DNA from: an uncultured Flavobacteriales bacterium
GTDB taxonomy: Bacteria; Bacteroidota; Bacteroidia; Flavobacteriales; Crocinitomicaceae
Direction of reading: 5' to 3'
Length of the DNA: 64,000 nucleotides
Assembly: GCA_946479285.1 (NCBI GenBank)
Contig: CAMLFH010000005.1
Span: 124,001-188,000 of the forward strand
Below are positions 35,442-45,286 of the stretch, piece by piece. Within the stretch, counting starts at the first letter, position 1. Each line of letters starts with the position of its first letter. Below the pieces are notes generated by a model. It ran no database searches. It had not been told where the DNA came from and was given only the letters and a program-made list of their open reading frames with translations. The position numbers and the translations under genes are program-made.

Positions 35442-38400
35442 ATGTCACAATCAGTAACAAATATCAGCGATTTTATCCATGCTCTCTCAGACATGCCGAA
35501 GACGGATATGTTGGTAAATCTCACTGAATCTCTGAATTCGCTCATCCATCTGGAAGTTCTGCCGAAAGAAAAATTTCAGATCCAATTGGAAGGTACCTGG
35601 AAAACGATCTGGCAGACCGCCAATAAATTCCGATTAGAATCCGACGTTAATTCGCTTTGCCTGGTTTTTGGAAGTGTTACTTCAACCATTCATTCGGGGG
35701 AAATTAAATCTCCGTTGATGATTGTGCCCCTGGATTGGGAATACATTCGTATCAGCAATACCCTGCAACTTGAATTACTGGAAGAATCAGCGGAAATAAA
35801 TCCGTACATCAAATTCCTTTATTCCGAGTTAAATAAAGAATCTTTGAACGAATTCCCGGAAGATTTAAGCTTAACTGAGAAATTGGAGTGGTTGATAAAT
35901 CAATTCCGGAGCCTGAATTTGGAAGCAGAATTATCGCACGAAATTCATGTAGGTAATTTTCATTATCACCGTTTTCACCTCTTGCGTGAATTGGAAGGAA
36001 TCGAACGATCAGAAAACAAAAATACCCTGGTTCAGCAATTATTGGGAAATGATTTTGAAGCTGCCCCGGAAATGCGCTTACCTGCAGATCTGATTTATCC
36101 GGCAGATGCAGACCAAAAACAAATTTTCAAAACGCTCGCTTCAAAGAATGTCTTGCTTCAGGGCCCTCCCGGAACAGGAAAATCGCAGGTTTTAATCAAT
36201 ATCCTCGGAAAATCACTTAAAAGCGACCTCAAAACTTTGGTGGTCTCGGAGAAGAAAGCCGCGTTGGATGTCCTGGTTAAAAAGCTTTCAGAACTTTCTT
36301 TGCAGCCCTTTGCATTTGTAGTGCATAGCCAAACGAAATCAAAAGATTTATTGGCACAGCTAAAAACAACCTGGGGCCTGATGGAAAATCCGGCAATCCA
36401 ACCAGCTAAAAATTTGCAACTCTCGGAACAATTGTATGCCAATCTGCAATTATTGCTTGACAGGCTCAATACATCTGACTATTTCGCAGGAGTTTCCTAC
36501 AAAGTGCTGCAGGAACTGCTTGCTGAAACTCCAGTCAAAACAGAAAAATTTTCCAGTTTAGCTCCGCGTCTTGACGATTGGTTGATCCACAAAACAACGA
36601 TTCAGAAAGTGGATCAGCGATTGGGCGGTTTTGCAAAGTTAAACCGATTAAAACCCGCTTTTTTTGAGCAATGGAATAGCGATCAGCTCCTGAAGAAAAG
36701 TTTGAACAGTCTCACTTCACTGCAAGTCAAATTGGATTCACTGGTTTCATTCGGTGACCTGGAAAAACTGGTGGCTGTTTTAGGCCGTTGTCAATTAGTG
36801 GAGAATGAAAATTATAAAGCATATAGCCAGCTTATTTCGAAACCAAAAGAATGGAAGAGGTTTCAAAAGCAGGTTCAGCTCCTGAGAGATTTGGGTGAAA
36901 AGCTCACAATTCTCCAACTGGAAAATCAACTTTGGAAACAAACACCTTCTTTAAGTCAGATGGAATCCTGGGAACAGGCATCAACCTGGTTACAGCTCCG
37001 AAAACGGAAAAAAGCCATTTCAAAATTACTGAATGATCCTTCTGTTCTGCCTGAAATAGCACTTTCAAATTGGAAAAATTACCTCTTAGAAAAACAGAAG
37101 CTGGCAGAAATTGAAAGTTATTTCAACGAACTGGGTTTGGATGCCAACAGAACAGCGTTGGATTTGGGAATCTTGTATGCCTCAGCCTTAGAAAAAGAAA
37201 GTGGCTCACTCTTAAGTGAAATTGCGGGCTGGACGAAAGAAAAGCGCTCGACTATCATTGATTCCGGGGCAGAACTCAATCAATTGCGTTCTGATTTGCT
37301 CCGCTACTTTGAATGGAATGATGAAGTAGTTTTGAAAGATTTTTTACTTCAAAAACAAGCCGATTTTATTGAATTGAGCGGCGTTTATGATGATTTGAAG
37401 CAATTGCCGCGATTTTTCTTTTCTCTTTTGGAAGAGGTTTCGTCCTGGGAATCTTTGCAGGCTCTGATTTTAGTTAGTGCGTTAAAGAAAATTGAATCGG
37501 TGAACCCCGAGATCGCTAAGTTCTCAGGTGGAATGCTTAAAGAGCGTTTGGATAGCCTCATTGAAGAAGAAAACAAAGAATTTATTGATTTTGCTGCTTC
37601 CCTGCGCTTTCAGATCCACAAACAATTTGCCGGGTTTGAAGAATTGTTGCGAACACCTGCTCAGAAATTACCTGCTTCTCAAAAAGAACTCAAGGCACGT
37701 TTGAAAAAGGGGAAATCGCTTTTGGTGAAGGAATTTGGGAAAAGTCGTAACAATATGACTATCCGCAAGCTCATTGCAAGCGATGCTAAAGAATGGATTC
37801 AATTGCTCATTCCGATTTGGCTGGCAACACCAAACCAGGTGGCAGATCATTTTCCGCTGGAGACTGAATTATTTGATTTGGTACTTTTTGACGAGGCGAG
37901 CCAGCTTCCTTTGCCAAATGCATTGGGATCTTTGTTCCGTTCCAAAAGAGCTTTGGTTGCAGGTGATGAACAGCAAATGGCTCCGTCTTCTTATTTCGGC
38001 AGGAACTTCGGCTTCCACGATCTGCTTCACCAGGCGTCGTATTATTTTGAACGGGTTCCGCTAACACACCATTACCGCTCCGAATACCCGGAACTGATCC
38101 AATTTTCGAACACCCATTTTTACAAAGACGAACTCATCGTTTATCCTTCCCCGCAGCAGAAACAGGTCCTTTTTCACCGGTATATTGAAAACGGAATCTT
38201 TGAAGAACGCAGGAATGTGATCGAAGCAAAAGCAGTTGCGGAATATTTGGAAGCCTTCAGGAACTGGGATACTCAAAGTATCGGAATAGTAGCTTTTTCA
38301 GAAGAACAACTAAAAACGATCTGGAAAGAATGCTCACCACGCATTCAGGAATTGATTACCGGGAAGCAGGAAGAAAACACGCTTTTCTTTAAAGCATTGG

Positions 38401-38816
38401 AAAATGTACAGGGAGATGAAGCCGATTGTTTAATTATCAGTTTGGGCTATGCAAGAAATCCCGAGGGAACGTTCCAAATGCGTTTTGGTCCGCTGAACCA
38501 GGCGAATGGCCACAAACGCTTAAACGTACTACTTACAAGAGCCAAACAGGAAATCAACTTTTTTACCTCCGTAAAAGCTGCAGACTTTGAATTGTCGGAA
38601 AATGAATCCGTCAATCTCTTAAGAAGATTCCTGCAGGAACTGGAAGAGTTTCAAACAACAAAGAAAGGGCTTATTTTCCCATATGGGTTGGAAATCGAAT
38701 CACTTGAAAAGGATCGGGTGAGTTTTAGAAATAGTTATTCCCAAATTCCAACCTCTCAAGATTTGGTTACGTTTCATAGAGTGATGAGTCAACGAGGATG
38801 GCAGTTAAATTATTAG
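35442..38816 (+). CDS. Superfamily 1 (Upf1-like) helicase with DUF4011-like N-terminus
   Basis: A 1124-residue ATPase. The N-terminal region (about 1-130) resembles DUF4011, with FGSVTSTIHSGEIKSPLMIV and EINPYIKFLYSEL. Motif I/Walker A is LLQGPPGTGKSQVLINILGK (from about residue 238), motif II/Walker B LFDEASQLPLPNAL (Asp 817), motif III GDEQQMAPSSYFG, motif IV HHYRSEYPELIQFSN (about 875), motif V VQGDEADCLIISLGY (about 989) and motif VI NVLLTRAKQEINFF (about 1027). About 575 residues separate motifs I and II, far more than in a minimal helicase, and this insert looks helical and coiled-coil rich. No C-terminal nuclease domain is present. I start at ATG 35442; an in-frame extension upstream reads as non-coding. 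Role: probably DNA or RNA processing; a defence link is possible but unproven. Confidence 0.85.
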   Translation: MSQSVTNISDFIHALSDMPKTDMLVNLTESLNSLIHLEVLPKEKFQIQLEGTWKTIWQTANKFRLESDVNSLCLVFGSVTSTIHSGEIKSPLMIVPLDWEYIRISNTLQLELLEESAEINPYIKFLYSELNKESLNEFPEDLSLTEKLEWLINQFRSLNLEAELSHEIHVGNFHYHRFHLLRELEGIERSENKNTLVQQLLGNDFEAAPEMRLPADLIYPADADQKQIFKTLASKNVLLQGPPGTGKSQVLINILGKSLKSDLKTLVVSEKKAALDVLVKKLSELSLQPFAFVVHSQTKSKDLLAQLKTTWGLMENPAIQPAKNLQLSEQLYANLQLLLDRLNTSDYFAGVSYKVLQELLAETPVKTEKFSSLAPRLDDWLIHKTTIQKVDQRLGGFAKLNRLKPAFFEQWNSDQLLKKSLNSLTSLQVKLDSLVSFGDLEKLVAVLGRCQLVENENYKAYSQLISKPKEWKRFQKQVQLLRDLGEKLTILQLENQLWKQTPSLSQMESWEQASTWLQLRKRKKAISKLLNDPSVLPEIALSNWKNYLLEKQKLAEIESYFNELGLDANRTALDLGILYASALEKESGSLLSEIAGWTKEKRSTIIDSGAELNQLRSDLLRYFEWNDEVVLKDFLLQKQADFIELSGVYDDLKQLPRFFFSLLEEVSSWESLQALILVSALKKIESVNPEIAKFSGGMLKERLDSLIEEENKEFIDFAASLRFQIHKQFAGFEELLRTPAQKLPASQKELKARLKKGKSLLVKEFGKSRNNMTIRKLIASDAKEWIQLLIPIWLATPNQVADHFPLETELFDLVLFDEASQLPLPNALGSLFRSKRALVAGDEQQMAPSSYFGRNFGFHDLLHQASYYFERVPLTHHYRSEYPELIQFSNTHFYKDELIVYPSPQQKQVLFHRYIENGIFEERRNVIEAKAVAEYLEAFRNWDTQSIGIVAFSEEQLKTIWKECSPRIQELITGKQEENTLFFKALENVQGDEADCLIISLGYARNPEGTFQMRFGPLNQANGHKRLNVLLTRAKQEINFFTSVKAADFELSENESVNLLRRFLQELEEFQTTKKGLIFPYGLEIESLEKDRVSFRNSYSQIPTSQDLVTFHRVMSQRGWQLNY

Positions 38817-38910
38817 GGACAACCGTTTAATACTTTTCTAAACGTCTTTTTTTCAAAGCCTTCGCTTTTCTTGTCAATTTTTGTACATTGGACAACTTAA
38901 AAAACTGAAA

Positions 38911-41448
38911 ATGAAAAAGCTACTCTCCTCTTTTTTGTTCCTGACACTCGTCCACGTTTGTTTCGGACAAAATGAATTGGTTACTATTCAGCGCTATTTG
39001 CAAGAACATGCCGCTCAATGGAACCTGAAAACCACAGACTTTTCTAATCTTGAAATTGTCTCGGGTGCATCTTCAAAAGCTCCCGGTACGAAACATTGGA
39101 AAGTGCGTCAGACAAAAAACAACGTTTCTCTTGTTGAAGGATTTGGAATTGTTACCCTTCGAAATAACCAGGTGATCCATGTTACCACGAATTTCATTTC
39201 AATCTCAGAACCTGCCAATCATTCAACCTTAAGTGCGGAAGAAGCAGTAAGATCTTCATTGAAGCATTTGAATATTCCTGTTGCGGATTTAAAGCAGCTT
39301 CAGAAGAAAGAATCCACTTTCCTGTTTTCAAAAGAAGGCCTTTCCAAACAAGATATTCCGGTGAAACTGGTTTTGGGAGAACACAACGGTCAATTAATTT
39401 TTCTGTGGGATTTGAGCATTTACCCGCTTGAGTCGCAACATTGGTGGTCGATGAGAATCAATGCTGAAACCGGCGAAGTTGTTTTTCAGAACGATTGGAT
39501 GACGCATTGCGCCATAGAACATTGTGCGGATGAAAGCCACCAGGTTGTGCAATCTCAATCGATGATGGCTCCGCCTCCCCCGGGAGCAGACCAGTATATG
39601 GTTTATGCATTGCCAAATATCAGTCCGGCGCATGGAAACCGCGTTTTGGTCACAAATCCTTCGGATGGTACTTATTCTCCTTTTGGGTGGCACGATACAG
39701 ACGGACTAGCCGGTGACGAATACACGATCACATACGGAAACAATGTTTATGCTGGTGAGGATATAGACAACGACGATATTTTGGGATATTCACCGGATGG
39801 AGGTGCAGGCCTTGATTTTAATTTCTCTTATGATTCAGTGGTTGGTGTTCAGGGTAACCTGGATGCGGTGATCACGAATTTGTTCTACATGAATAACATG
39901 ATGCACGACATTTGGGCATATTATGGTTTTGACGAAGAAAGCGGGAATTTCCAGGAAACAAATTACAGCGGCTCCGGATTGGGATTTGATCAGGTATTTG
40001 CGCAGGCGCAGGACGGAAGTGGTACGAACAATGCGAATTTCGGGACACCACCCGACGGAATGAGCCCAAGCATGCAGATGTATTTGTGGACGGAAAGCAA
40101 TGTTCCGGATTTGTTAACGATCAATGCACCGGCAGGTATTTCAGGAGCTTATTCCTGTTCAACGGCAGGATTCGGTCCGGCAGTTCCGATGACGCCGATC
40201 ATAGAAGACATTATTTTGGTAATCGACGACGGAACAGACACAACAGATGGCTGTGGAATGATTACCAATGGTGCTGCACTGGTTGGGAAAATTGCCCTGG
40301 TAAGAAGAGGAAACTGCACATTTGGTGAAAAAGTAGAGGCATGTGAAGCCATGGGCGCTGTTGCTGTTATTGTGATGAACAATACCGGAACAAGTACGCA
40401 GGCCATGGGCGGAACTTCAATTACGAACATTCCTTCAATCATGGTGTCGAAACCAAACGGGGATGCATTTGTGAACCAGATCAACCAGGGAAATACAGTA
40501 AATGGAACAATCGTGAATCCGGGTGATTTAACAGCAACCGATTCCGATTTTGATAACATGATCATTGCACATGAATACGGCCATGGAATCTCAACACGTT
40601 TGGTAGGTGGAGCAGATATGACAGATTGTTTGTGGAACGCAGAGCAAATGGGTGAAGGCTGGTCTGACTGGTTCGGATTGATGATCACGCAGGTAGCTTC
40701 CGATTTGGGAACAGATGGAAGAGGAGTAGGGACTTACGTAACAAATGAACCGAATAATGGTGGTGGAATTCGTCCGGCACAATATTCAACCGACTTCGCA
40801 ATCAACGATTATACTTACGGGAATACGAATAACAATTCTTTAAGTGAGCCTCACGGAATTGGTTTTGTTTGGGCAACCATGTTATGGGATTTAAACTGGG
40901 CTTTAATCGAAGAATACGGTTTTGATCCCAATCTGAAAACAGGCACGGGCGGAAACAACATTGCCATGCATTTGGTGATCGAAGGATTGAAACTAACGAA
41001 TTGCAGCCCTGGTTTTGTTGATGGGCGTGATGGAATCCTTGCAGCAGATCAGGTTCTTTACGGTGGAGCAAACAAGTGTTTGATCTGGAGAGTTTTTGCG
41101 AAAAGAGGTTTGGGTTCTTCTGCTGACCAGGGTGACCCGAGCGACCGCAATGACCAAATCGAAGCATTTGATCTTCCTTTCTCATGTACTTTGGGACTGG
41201 ATGATCATAAAGCAGCAGTTTCCGTTCAGGTTTACCCGAATCCGAGTACTGGAAAAATGACCGTGAAAAACAACAATTCTGAGATCAGTGAAATCCAGTT
41301 GATTGATCTGAGTGGCAAAATAGTTTATACGAAAAGTGCTAGCGGAAATGAATTAGTGATCGATATCAGCAGTCTGAACAAAGGCTTGTATTTGCTAAAA
41401 GTCCAAACTCAAAACGGAACAGAAACTATTCGCGTAGAGAAATTCTGA
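38911..41448 (+). CDS. Secreted M36 (fungalysin-type) metalloprotease, T9SS cargo
   Basis: An 845-residue exported protease. Signal peptide about 1-20 (LFLTLVHVCFGQ), an FTP-like propeptide (to about 200), then an M36 catalytic domain with the zinc site HEYGHGISTRLVGG and the downstream Glu in EQMGEGWSDWFGLM. A protease-associated (PA) insert sits inside the domain before the HExxH, GAALVGKIALVRRGNCTFGE to AVAVIVMNNTGTS. The C-terminus carries a T9SS sorting domain (VQVYPNPSTGKMTVKN to the end). The ATG at 38911 gives an intact signal peptide; a TTG 30 bases upstream would only add a non-signal extension. Extracellular peptide degradation is the expected role. Confidence 0.92.
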   Translation: MKKLLSSFLFLTLVHVCFGQNELVTIQRYLQEHAAQWNLKTTDFSNLEIVSGASSKAPGTKHWKVRQTKNNVSLVEGFGIVTLRNNQVIHVTTNFISISEPANHSTLSAEEAVRSSLKHLNIPVADLKQLQKKESTFLFSKEGLSKQDIPVKLVLGEHNGQLIFLWDLSIYPLESQHWWSMRINAETGEVVFQNDWMTHCAIEHCADESHQVVQSQSMMAPPPPGADQYMVYALPNISPAHGNRVLVTNPSDGTYSPFGWHDTDGLAGDEYTITYGNNVYAGEDIDNDDILGYSPDGGAGLDFNFSYDSVVGVQGNLDAVITNLFYMNNMMHDIWAYYGFDEESGNFQETNYSGSGLGFDQVFAQAQDGSGTNNANFGTPPDGMSPSMQMYLWTESNVPDLLTINAPAGISGAYSCSTAGFGPAVPMTPIIEDIILVIDDGTDTTDGCGMITNGAALVGKIALVRRGNCTFGEKVEACEAMGAVAVIVMNNTGTSTQAMGGTSITNIPSIMVSKPNGDAFVNQINQGNTVNGTIVNPGDLTATDSDFDNMIIAHEYGHGISTRLVGGADMTDCLWNAEQMGEGWSDWFGLMITQVASDLGTDGRGVGTYVTNEPNNGGGIRPAQYSTDFAINDYTYGNTNNNSLSEPHGIGFVWATMLWDLNWALIEEYGFDPNLKTGTGGNNIAMHLVIEGLKLTNCSPGFVDGRDGILAADQVLYGGANKCLIWRVFAKRGLGSSADQGDPSDRNDQIEAFDLPFSCTLGLDDHKAAVSVQVYPNPSTGKMTVKNNNSEISEIQLIDLSGKIVYTKSASGNELVIDISSLNKGLYLLKVQTQNGTETIRVEKF

Positions 41449-41470
41449 TTCTAGCACAATAATTGTAAAG

Positions 41471-41521
41471 GGAGCTGACAAATTGTTTCCTATGAAAACC
41501 TTGCTTGTCAGCTCCTTTTTT
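41471..41521 (+). terminator. Terminator hairpin spanning the start of the next gene
   Basis: GGAGCTGACAA (41471-41481) pairs with TTGTCAGCTCC (41505-41515), followed by six Ts. The stem closes the M36 protease transcript, but the loop contains the ATG (41492) of the next gene and the right arm with the T-run encodes its first residues. Confidence 0.75.
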
Positions 41522-42244
41522 GGCTTTATACTTTTGTACTCATTGAATGGTTATTTTGATAAAAAATTTCCGGTCACAGATTTTATCCCAAAAGGAAAGC
41601 AAATCGTATTGAATCCGTTGGATGCCATTTTGGGGGAGAAGAAAATGGATGATGGAACTCTTCGAAAAGATAATTTTCAATCCATACTCCAGCTAAAAGC
41701 CTCTTTTCTAAAAGATTCATCGGAGTTATACGAAATTAGAAAGTTAAAGAAAGACCTGTTTCTATTAAACCGCAAGAGATTTTTTGAAAATAACAGGGGC
41801 TATTCACTTTTTGTAAAAACTAAAGGAAATAGAATTGTTCTTTATCATGTAATAAACGACCTTGCAATTAGGGATGCGATATTTTCTGAAAATAGGATTT
41901 ATTTTATTGGCGATGATTACAAAGGAATAACCAGTCCTTCTCAATCAACTTACGCGGTCAAAATCACGTGCGTAGATTTGAATTTTCAGGAAGAATGGAG
42001 CACAGATTCCAAGCCCAATAGAAGTTATTTCTTTTTTGGAGAAGATTTAAAACTCCTGAATGCTGAACTGGCAGCAACCATCGAAATGCGGGGGTCCGGC
42101 AGTTCTACCATGTGCACAAGTTCCTATCATTTGATCCTCGATAAAACCGGTAAACCTGAAAGCCAGGCTTATTTGGGAGGTTATGGGTGCGGTCCGGGAA
42201 ATGATGGAATAAATTTATTGGAGCTATTCGCAAAGACTCACTAG
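41492..42244 (+). CDS. Hypothetical protein with N-terminal anchor
   Basis: A 250-residue protein with one N-terminal hydrophobic segment (LLVSSFFGFILLYSLNGYF), a signal anchor or uncleaved signal peptide. The rest is soluble beta-rich sequence with Lys/Asp-rich segments, and a Cys-containing C-terminus (MCTSSYHLIL and GGYGCGPGND) that suggests a disulfide. I do not recognise the family. Its start codon lies inside the hairpin at 41471-41521, so expression may depend on read-through or on a separate promoter that I cannot see. Confidence 0.65.
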   Translation: MKTLLVSSFFGFILLYSLNGYFDKKFPVTDFIPKGKQIVLNPLDAILGEKKMDDGTLRKDNFQSILQLKASFLKDSSELYEIRKLKKDLFLLNRKRFFENNRGYSLFVKTKGNRIVLYHVINDLAIRDAIFSENRIYFIGDDYKGITSPSQSTYAVKITCVDLNFQEEWSTDSKPNRSYFFFGEDLKLLNAELAATIEMRGSGSSTMCTSSYHLILDKTGKPESQAYLGGYGCGPGNDGINLLELFAKTH

Positions 42245-42481
42245 TTACCCATTAGGAGAATAAACCTTCGAAGCTTAGCTCACAACTTCCATCATCTCTG
42301 CTAACATTACCAATTTCCTTGTAATTAATATTCCTCATGTCCCTCGTGCACTTTGCGCCTTCGCTGTAGCTACTGCGTAAGCGTTGTGGTTAATCCTTGA
42401 GGAATTACCGGAGCTTTAGCTCACATTTTGATATTCATCTCAGAATAACTCCTTCTAACGACGTGCGCCTCGTGGTTACAC
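42245..42481. repeat. Repeat-containing intergenic region before polA end
   Basis: No gene seen. AGCTTAGCTCACA (about 42272-42284) recurs as AGCTTTAGCTCACA (42412-42425), and GTAATT/CCTCA (42321-42337) pairs imperfectly with TGAGG/AATTAC (42398-42408). The segment CTTTGCGCCTTCGCTGT resembles low-specificity intergenic repeats common in this phylum. Confidence 0.4.
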
Positions 42482-45286
42482 TCAATGCGCGTCCAGCCAG
42501 TTTTGAGCCAATTCCATTTCAACCTCCATCGGCACAGCCAATGAAACTGCTGTTTCCATCGCTTCTTTCACCAATGCCTTCATGATTTCCTGTTCGTCTT
42601 TGTGTACATCAAAAACCAATTCGTCATGCACCTGCAGGATCATTTTGGATTGAACATTTGCTTTCGTCATGGCTTTGTCTACCGCAACCATTGCCAATTT
42701 CACGATATCCGCCGCAGAACCCTGAATCGGGGCGTTAACCGCATTTCGCTCGGCAAATCCTCTTACAACAGCGTTTGCAGAATTGATGTCCGGCAAGTAA
42801 CGACGACGCTGCATGATAGTTTCTACATACCCGTTTTCGCGGGCATCTTTCACCGCTTTATCCATGTAAGTTTTGATCGTTGAGTACTGCGCGAAGTACG
42901 AATCAATGATTTGTTTTGCCTCTGTTCTGCTGATACCAAGATTTTGTGAAAGCCCGAATGCCGACTGTCCGTAAATGATTCCGAAGTTCACCGCTTTTGC
43001 AGCGCTGCGTTGATCTTTCGTTACATCATCCAGCTCCACATGGAATACTTTTGCAGCCGTAGCCCGGTGAATATCAACTTTATCCCGAAAAGCCTGGATC
43101 ATGTTTGTATCTTCTGCCAAAGCCGCAATGATTCGCAATTCGATTTGAGAATAATCTGCCGACATCAATTGGAAATCTGCTGAACGTGCAATAAATGCCT
43201 TGCGGATTTCCTTCCCGCGCTCACTGCGAATAGGAATGTTTTGAAGGTTGGGGGCATTGGAACTCAAACGACCTGTTGCCGTCACGGTTTGCATATAACT
43301 GGTATGAACACGCCCGTCAACCGGATCTTTCATCGTTGGAAGCGGATCCACATAAGTGGATTTTAACTTCTTCATTTGGCGGTAATCTAAAATACACGGA
43401 ATAATCTCGTGATCGCTCTTGTGCTGTTGTAAAATGTCCTCCGATGTAGCGTATTGACCGGTTTTAGTCTTTTTAGCTTTCGAAGAAATCTTCATGTGCT
43501 CAAACAATACTTCACCCAATTGTTTCGGAGAATCAACATTGAAATCCATTCCTGCCAATTCCTTGATCCGGATTTCGAGTGCCGCCGTTTCTTCTGCCAA
43601 TTGTTTGGAATAGGCTTCCAAATGCGGAATATCGATCGCAACACCTTCTTCTTCCATTTTTGCAAGTACCGAAACCAAAGGCATTTCCATTTCATAGAAC
43701 AATTTCTTCAAATGTTCTTTCTCGATCTGTGGCCCGAACAATTGCTTCAGTTGGAAGGTGATATCGGCATCTTCACAAGCATAATCACTAATCGCTTCCG
43801 GGGGAAGGTCTCCCATATTTCCCTGGCCTTTTCCTTTTTTGCCAATCAATGTTTCAATACTGATCGGAGTGTAGTTCAGGTAGTATTCTGCCAGGAAATC
43901 CATTCCTTGTTTGGATTCAGGCTGGATCAGGTAATGAGCAATCATCGTGTCAAACAATGGTCCGGCGAATTGAACTCCGTAACGATGCAGTACCTGGATG
44001 TCGTATTTCATATTGTGAGCAATCTTTTCAATCGTCTCACTTTCAAAGAAAGGTTTGAATTCGTCTACAATTGTCTGTACCTCACTTCTGTCTTTTGGAA
44101 CAGCTACATAATAGGCCTCACGCTCTTTGAAGGAAAAAGACATTCCAACCAGGTCTGCATGCAAGGCGTTGATATCGGTTGTTTCCGTATCAAAACAAAC
44201 AGAAGTTTCTTTCAATAATTTAGTCAGTAAAGCGTTACGTTCTTCTGGTAAAGTTACTAAATGGTAAGAAGCTTTTTCAGTTGCAATGGTTTTCACTCCG
44301 CTTGTTGGCTGTGCCTGCTGCACTTCTACCAAACTCTGTGTTCCGAATAAATCCAACTGGCCTTTGGAGTCAACTCCAGCAGAAGTAACTACGATTTCTT
44401 CTCCGGTAACGCGTTTTGCGAGGTTCCGGAATTCAAGGTCTGTAAAAATATCGAGGATGAGGTCCTTGTTAGGTTCCTGGTATTTCAGTTCTTCCGCATT
44501 GAATTCAACCGGTGAATCGAGGATGATTGTTGCAAGGAGTTTGGAAATAAGACCCTGTTCCTTGAAATTGATCATGTTTTCCTTCATTTTCCCTTTCAAG
44601 GCTTCTACGTTCTCAAAAACGCCTTCCATGGATCCGTAATCGGCGATCAGTTTTTTTGCTGTTTTCTCACCAACTCCCGGAATTCCCGGAATATTATCGG
44701 CAGCGTCTCCCCACAATCCCAGGATATCAATAACCTGTAACGGATCTTGAACTTCAAATTTCTCACACACTTCTTTTACTCCCATCAAGGAAGCAGGATC
44801 TCCACCACGCCCCGGTTTGTAAATGAAAATACGCTCACTTACCAACTGACCGAAATCCTTATCAGGAGTCATCATGTAAGTCAAAAATCCTTCTTTCTCC
44901 GCTTTTTTGGCCAGCGTTCCAATCAAATCATCAGCTTCATATCCATCTACCACATACATCGGAATCCGGAATGCCTCGATGATGCGTTTGATGGGTTCAA
45001 TCATGCTGCGGATATCTTCCGGCATTTCTTCGCGGTGTGCTTTGTAATCTGCAAAATCCACGTTTCGGTTCGTTGCACCACCCGGAGGATCAAAAACTAC
45101 GGCAATATGTGTAGGCTTCTCTTTGTTGAGAATGTCAATCAACACATTGGTAAAACCAAAAGCTGCAGAAGTGTTTTGTCCTTTTGAGTTCACTCGAGGG
45201 TTTTTTGCAAAGGCAAAATAAGCCCTGTAAATCAAGGCGAAAGCATCTAATAAGAACAGTTTTTTATCTGACTCCGGAGTAAGCAT
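42482..45286 (-). CDS. polA: DNA polymerase I
   Basis: A 934-residue family A polymerase for repair and Okazaki-fragment maturation. The 5'-3' exonuclease domain (about 1-300) has FLLDAFALIYRAYFAFAKNP and the acidic VVDGYEADDLIGTLA. The 3'-5' exonuclease domain retains its DxE site (VCFDTETTDINALHAD), the FDTMIAHYLI motif and DYACEDADITFQL, so proofreading should be active. The polymerase domain has motif A SADYSQIELRIIAALA, motif B RSAAKAVNFGIIYGQSAFGL and motif C LQVHDELVFDV. The ATG at 45286 gives the usual start MLTPESDKKLFLLDAFALIY; a TTG nine bases upstream is less likely. Transcribed alone. Confidence 0.97.
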   Translation of the reverse strand: MLTPESDKKLFLLDAFALIYRAYFAFAKNPRVNSKGQNTSAAFGFTNVLIDILNKEKPTHIAVVFDPPGGATNRNVDFADYKAHREEMPEDIRSMIEPIKRIIEAFRIPMYVVDGYEADDLIGTLAKKAEKEGFLTYMMTPDKDFGQLVSERIFIYKPGRGGDPASLMGVKEVCEKFEVQDPLQVIDILGLWGDAADNIPGIPGVGEKTAKKLIADYGSMEGVFENVEALKGKMKENMINFKEQGLISKLLATIILDSPVEFNAEELKYQEPNKDLILDIFTDLEFRNLAKRVTGEEIVVTSAGVDSKGQLDLFGTQSLVEVQQAQPTSGVKTIATEKASYHLVTLPEERNALLTKLLKETSVCFDTETTDINALHADLVGMSFSFKEREAYYVAVPKDRSEVQTIVDEFKPFFESETIEKIAHNMKYDIQVLHRYGVQFAGPLFDTMIAHYLIQPESKQGMDFLAEYYLNYTPISIETLIGKKGKGQGNMGDLPPEAISDYACEDADITFQLKQLFGPQIEKEHLKKLFYEMEMPLVSVLAKMEEEGVAIDIPHLEAYSKQLAEETAALEIRIKELAGMDFNVDSPKQLGEVLFEHMKISSKAKKTKTGQYATSEDILQQHKSDHEIIPCILDYRQMKKLKSTYVDPLPTMKDPVDGRVHTSYMQTVTATGRLSSNAPNLQNIPIRSERGKEIRKAFIARSADFQLMSADYSQIELRIIAALAEDTNMIQAFRDKVDIHRATAAKVFHVELDDVTKDQRSAAKAVNFGIIYGQSAFGLSQNLGISRTEAKQIIDSYFAQYSTIKTYMDKAVKDARENGYVETIMQRRRYLPDINSANAVVRGFAERNAVNAPIQGSAADIVKLAMVAVDKAMTKANVQSKMILQVHDELVFDVHKDEQEIMKALVKEAMETAVSLAVPMEVEMELAQNWLDAH

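Noticed and set aside
40149..40688. 179-codon open frame on the minus strand
   Set aside because: Antisense to the M36 protease catalytic domain; Pro/Ser-rich shadow of its codons.
43454..44218. 254-codon open frame on the plus strand
   Set aside because: Entirely antisense to polA, rich in Cys, Phe and His with no domain; it follows from codon use of polA on the other strand.
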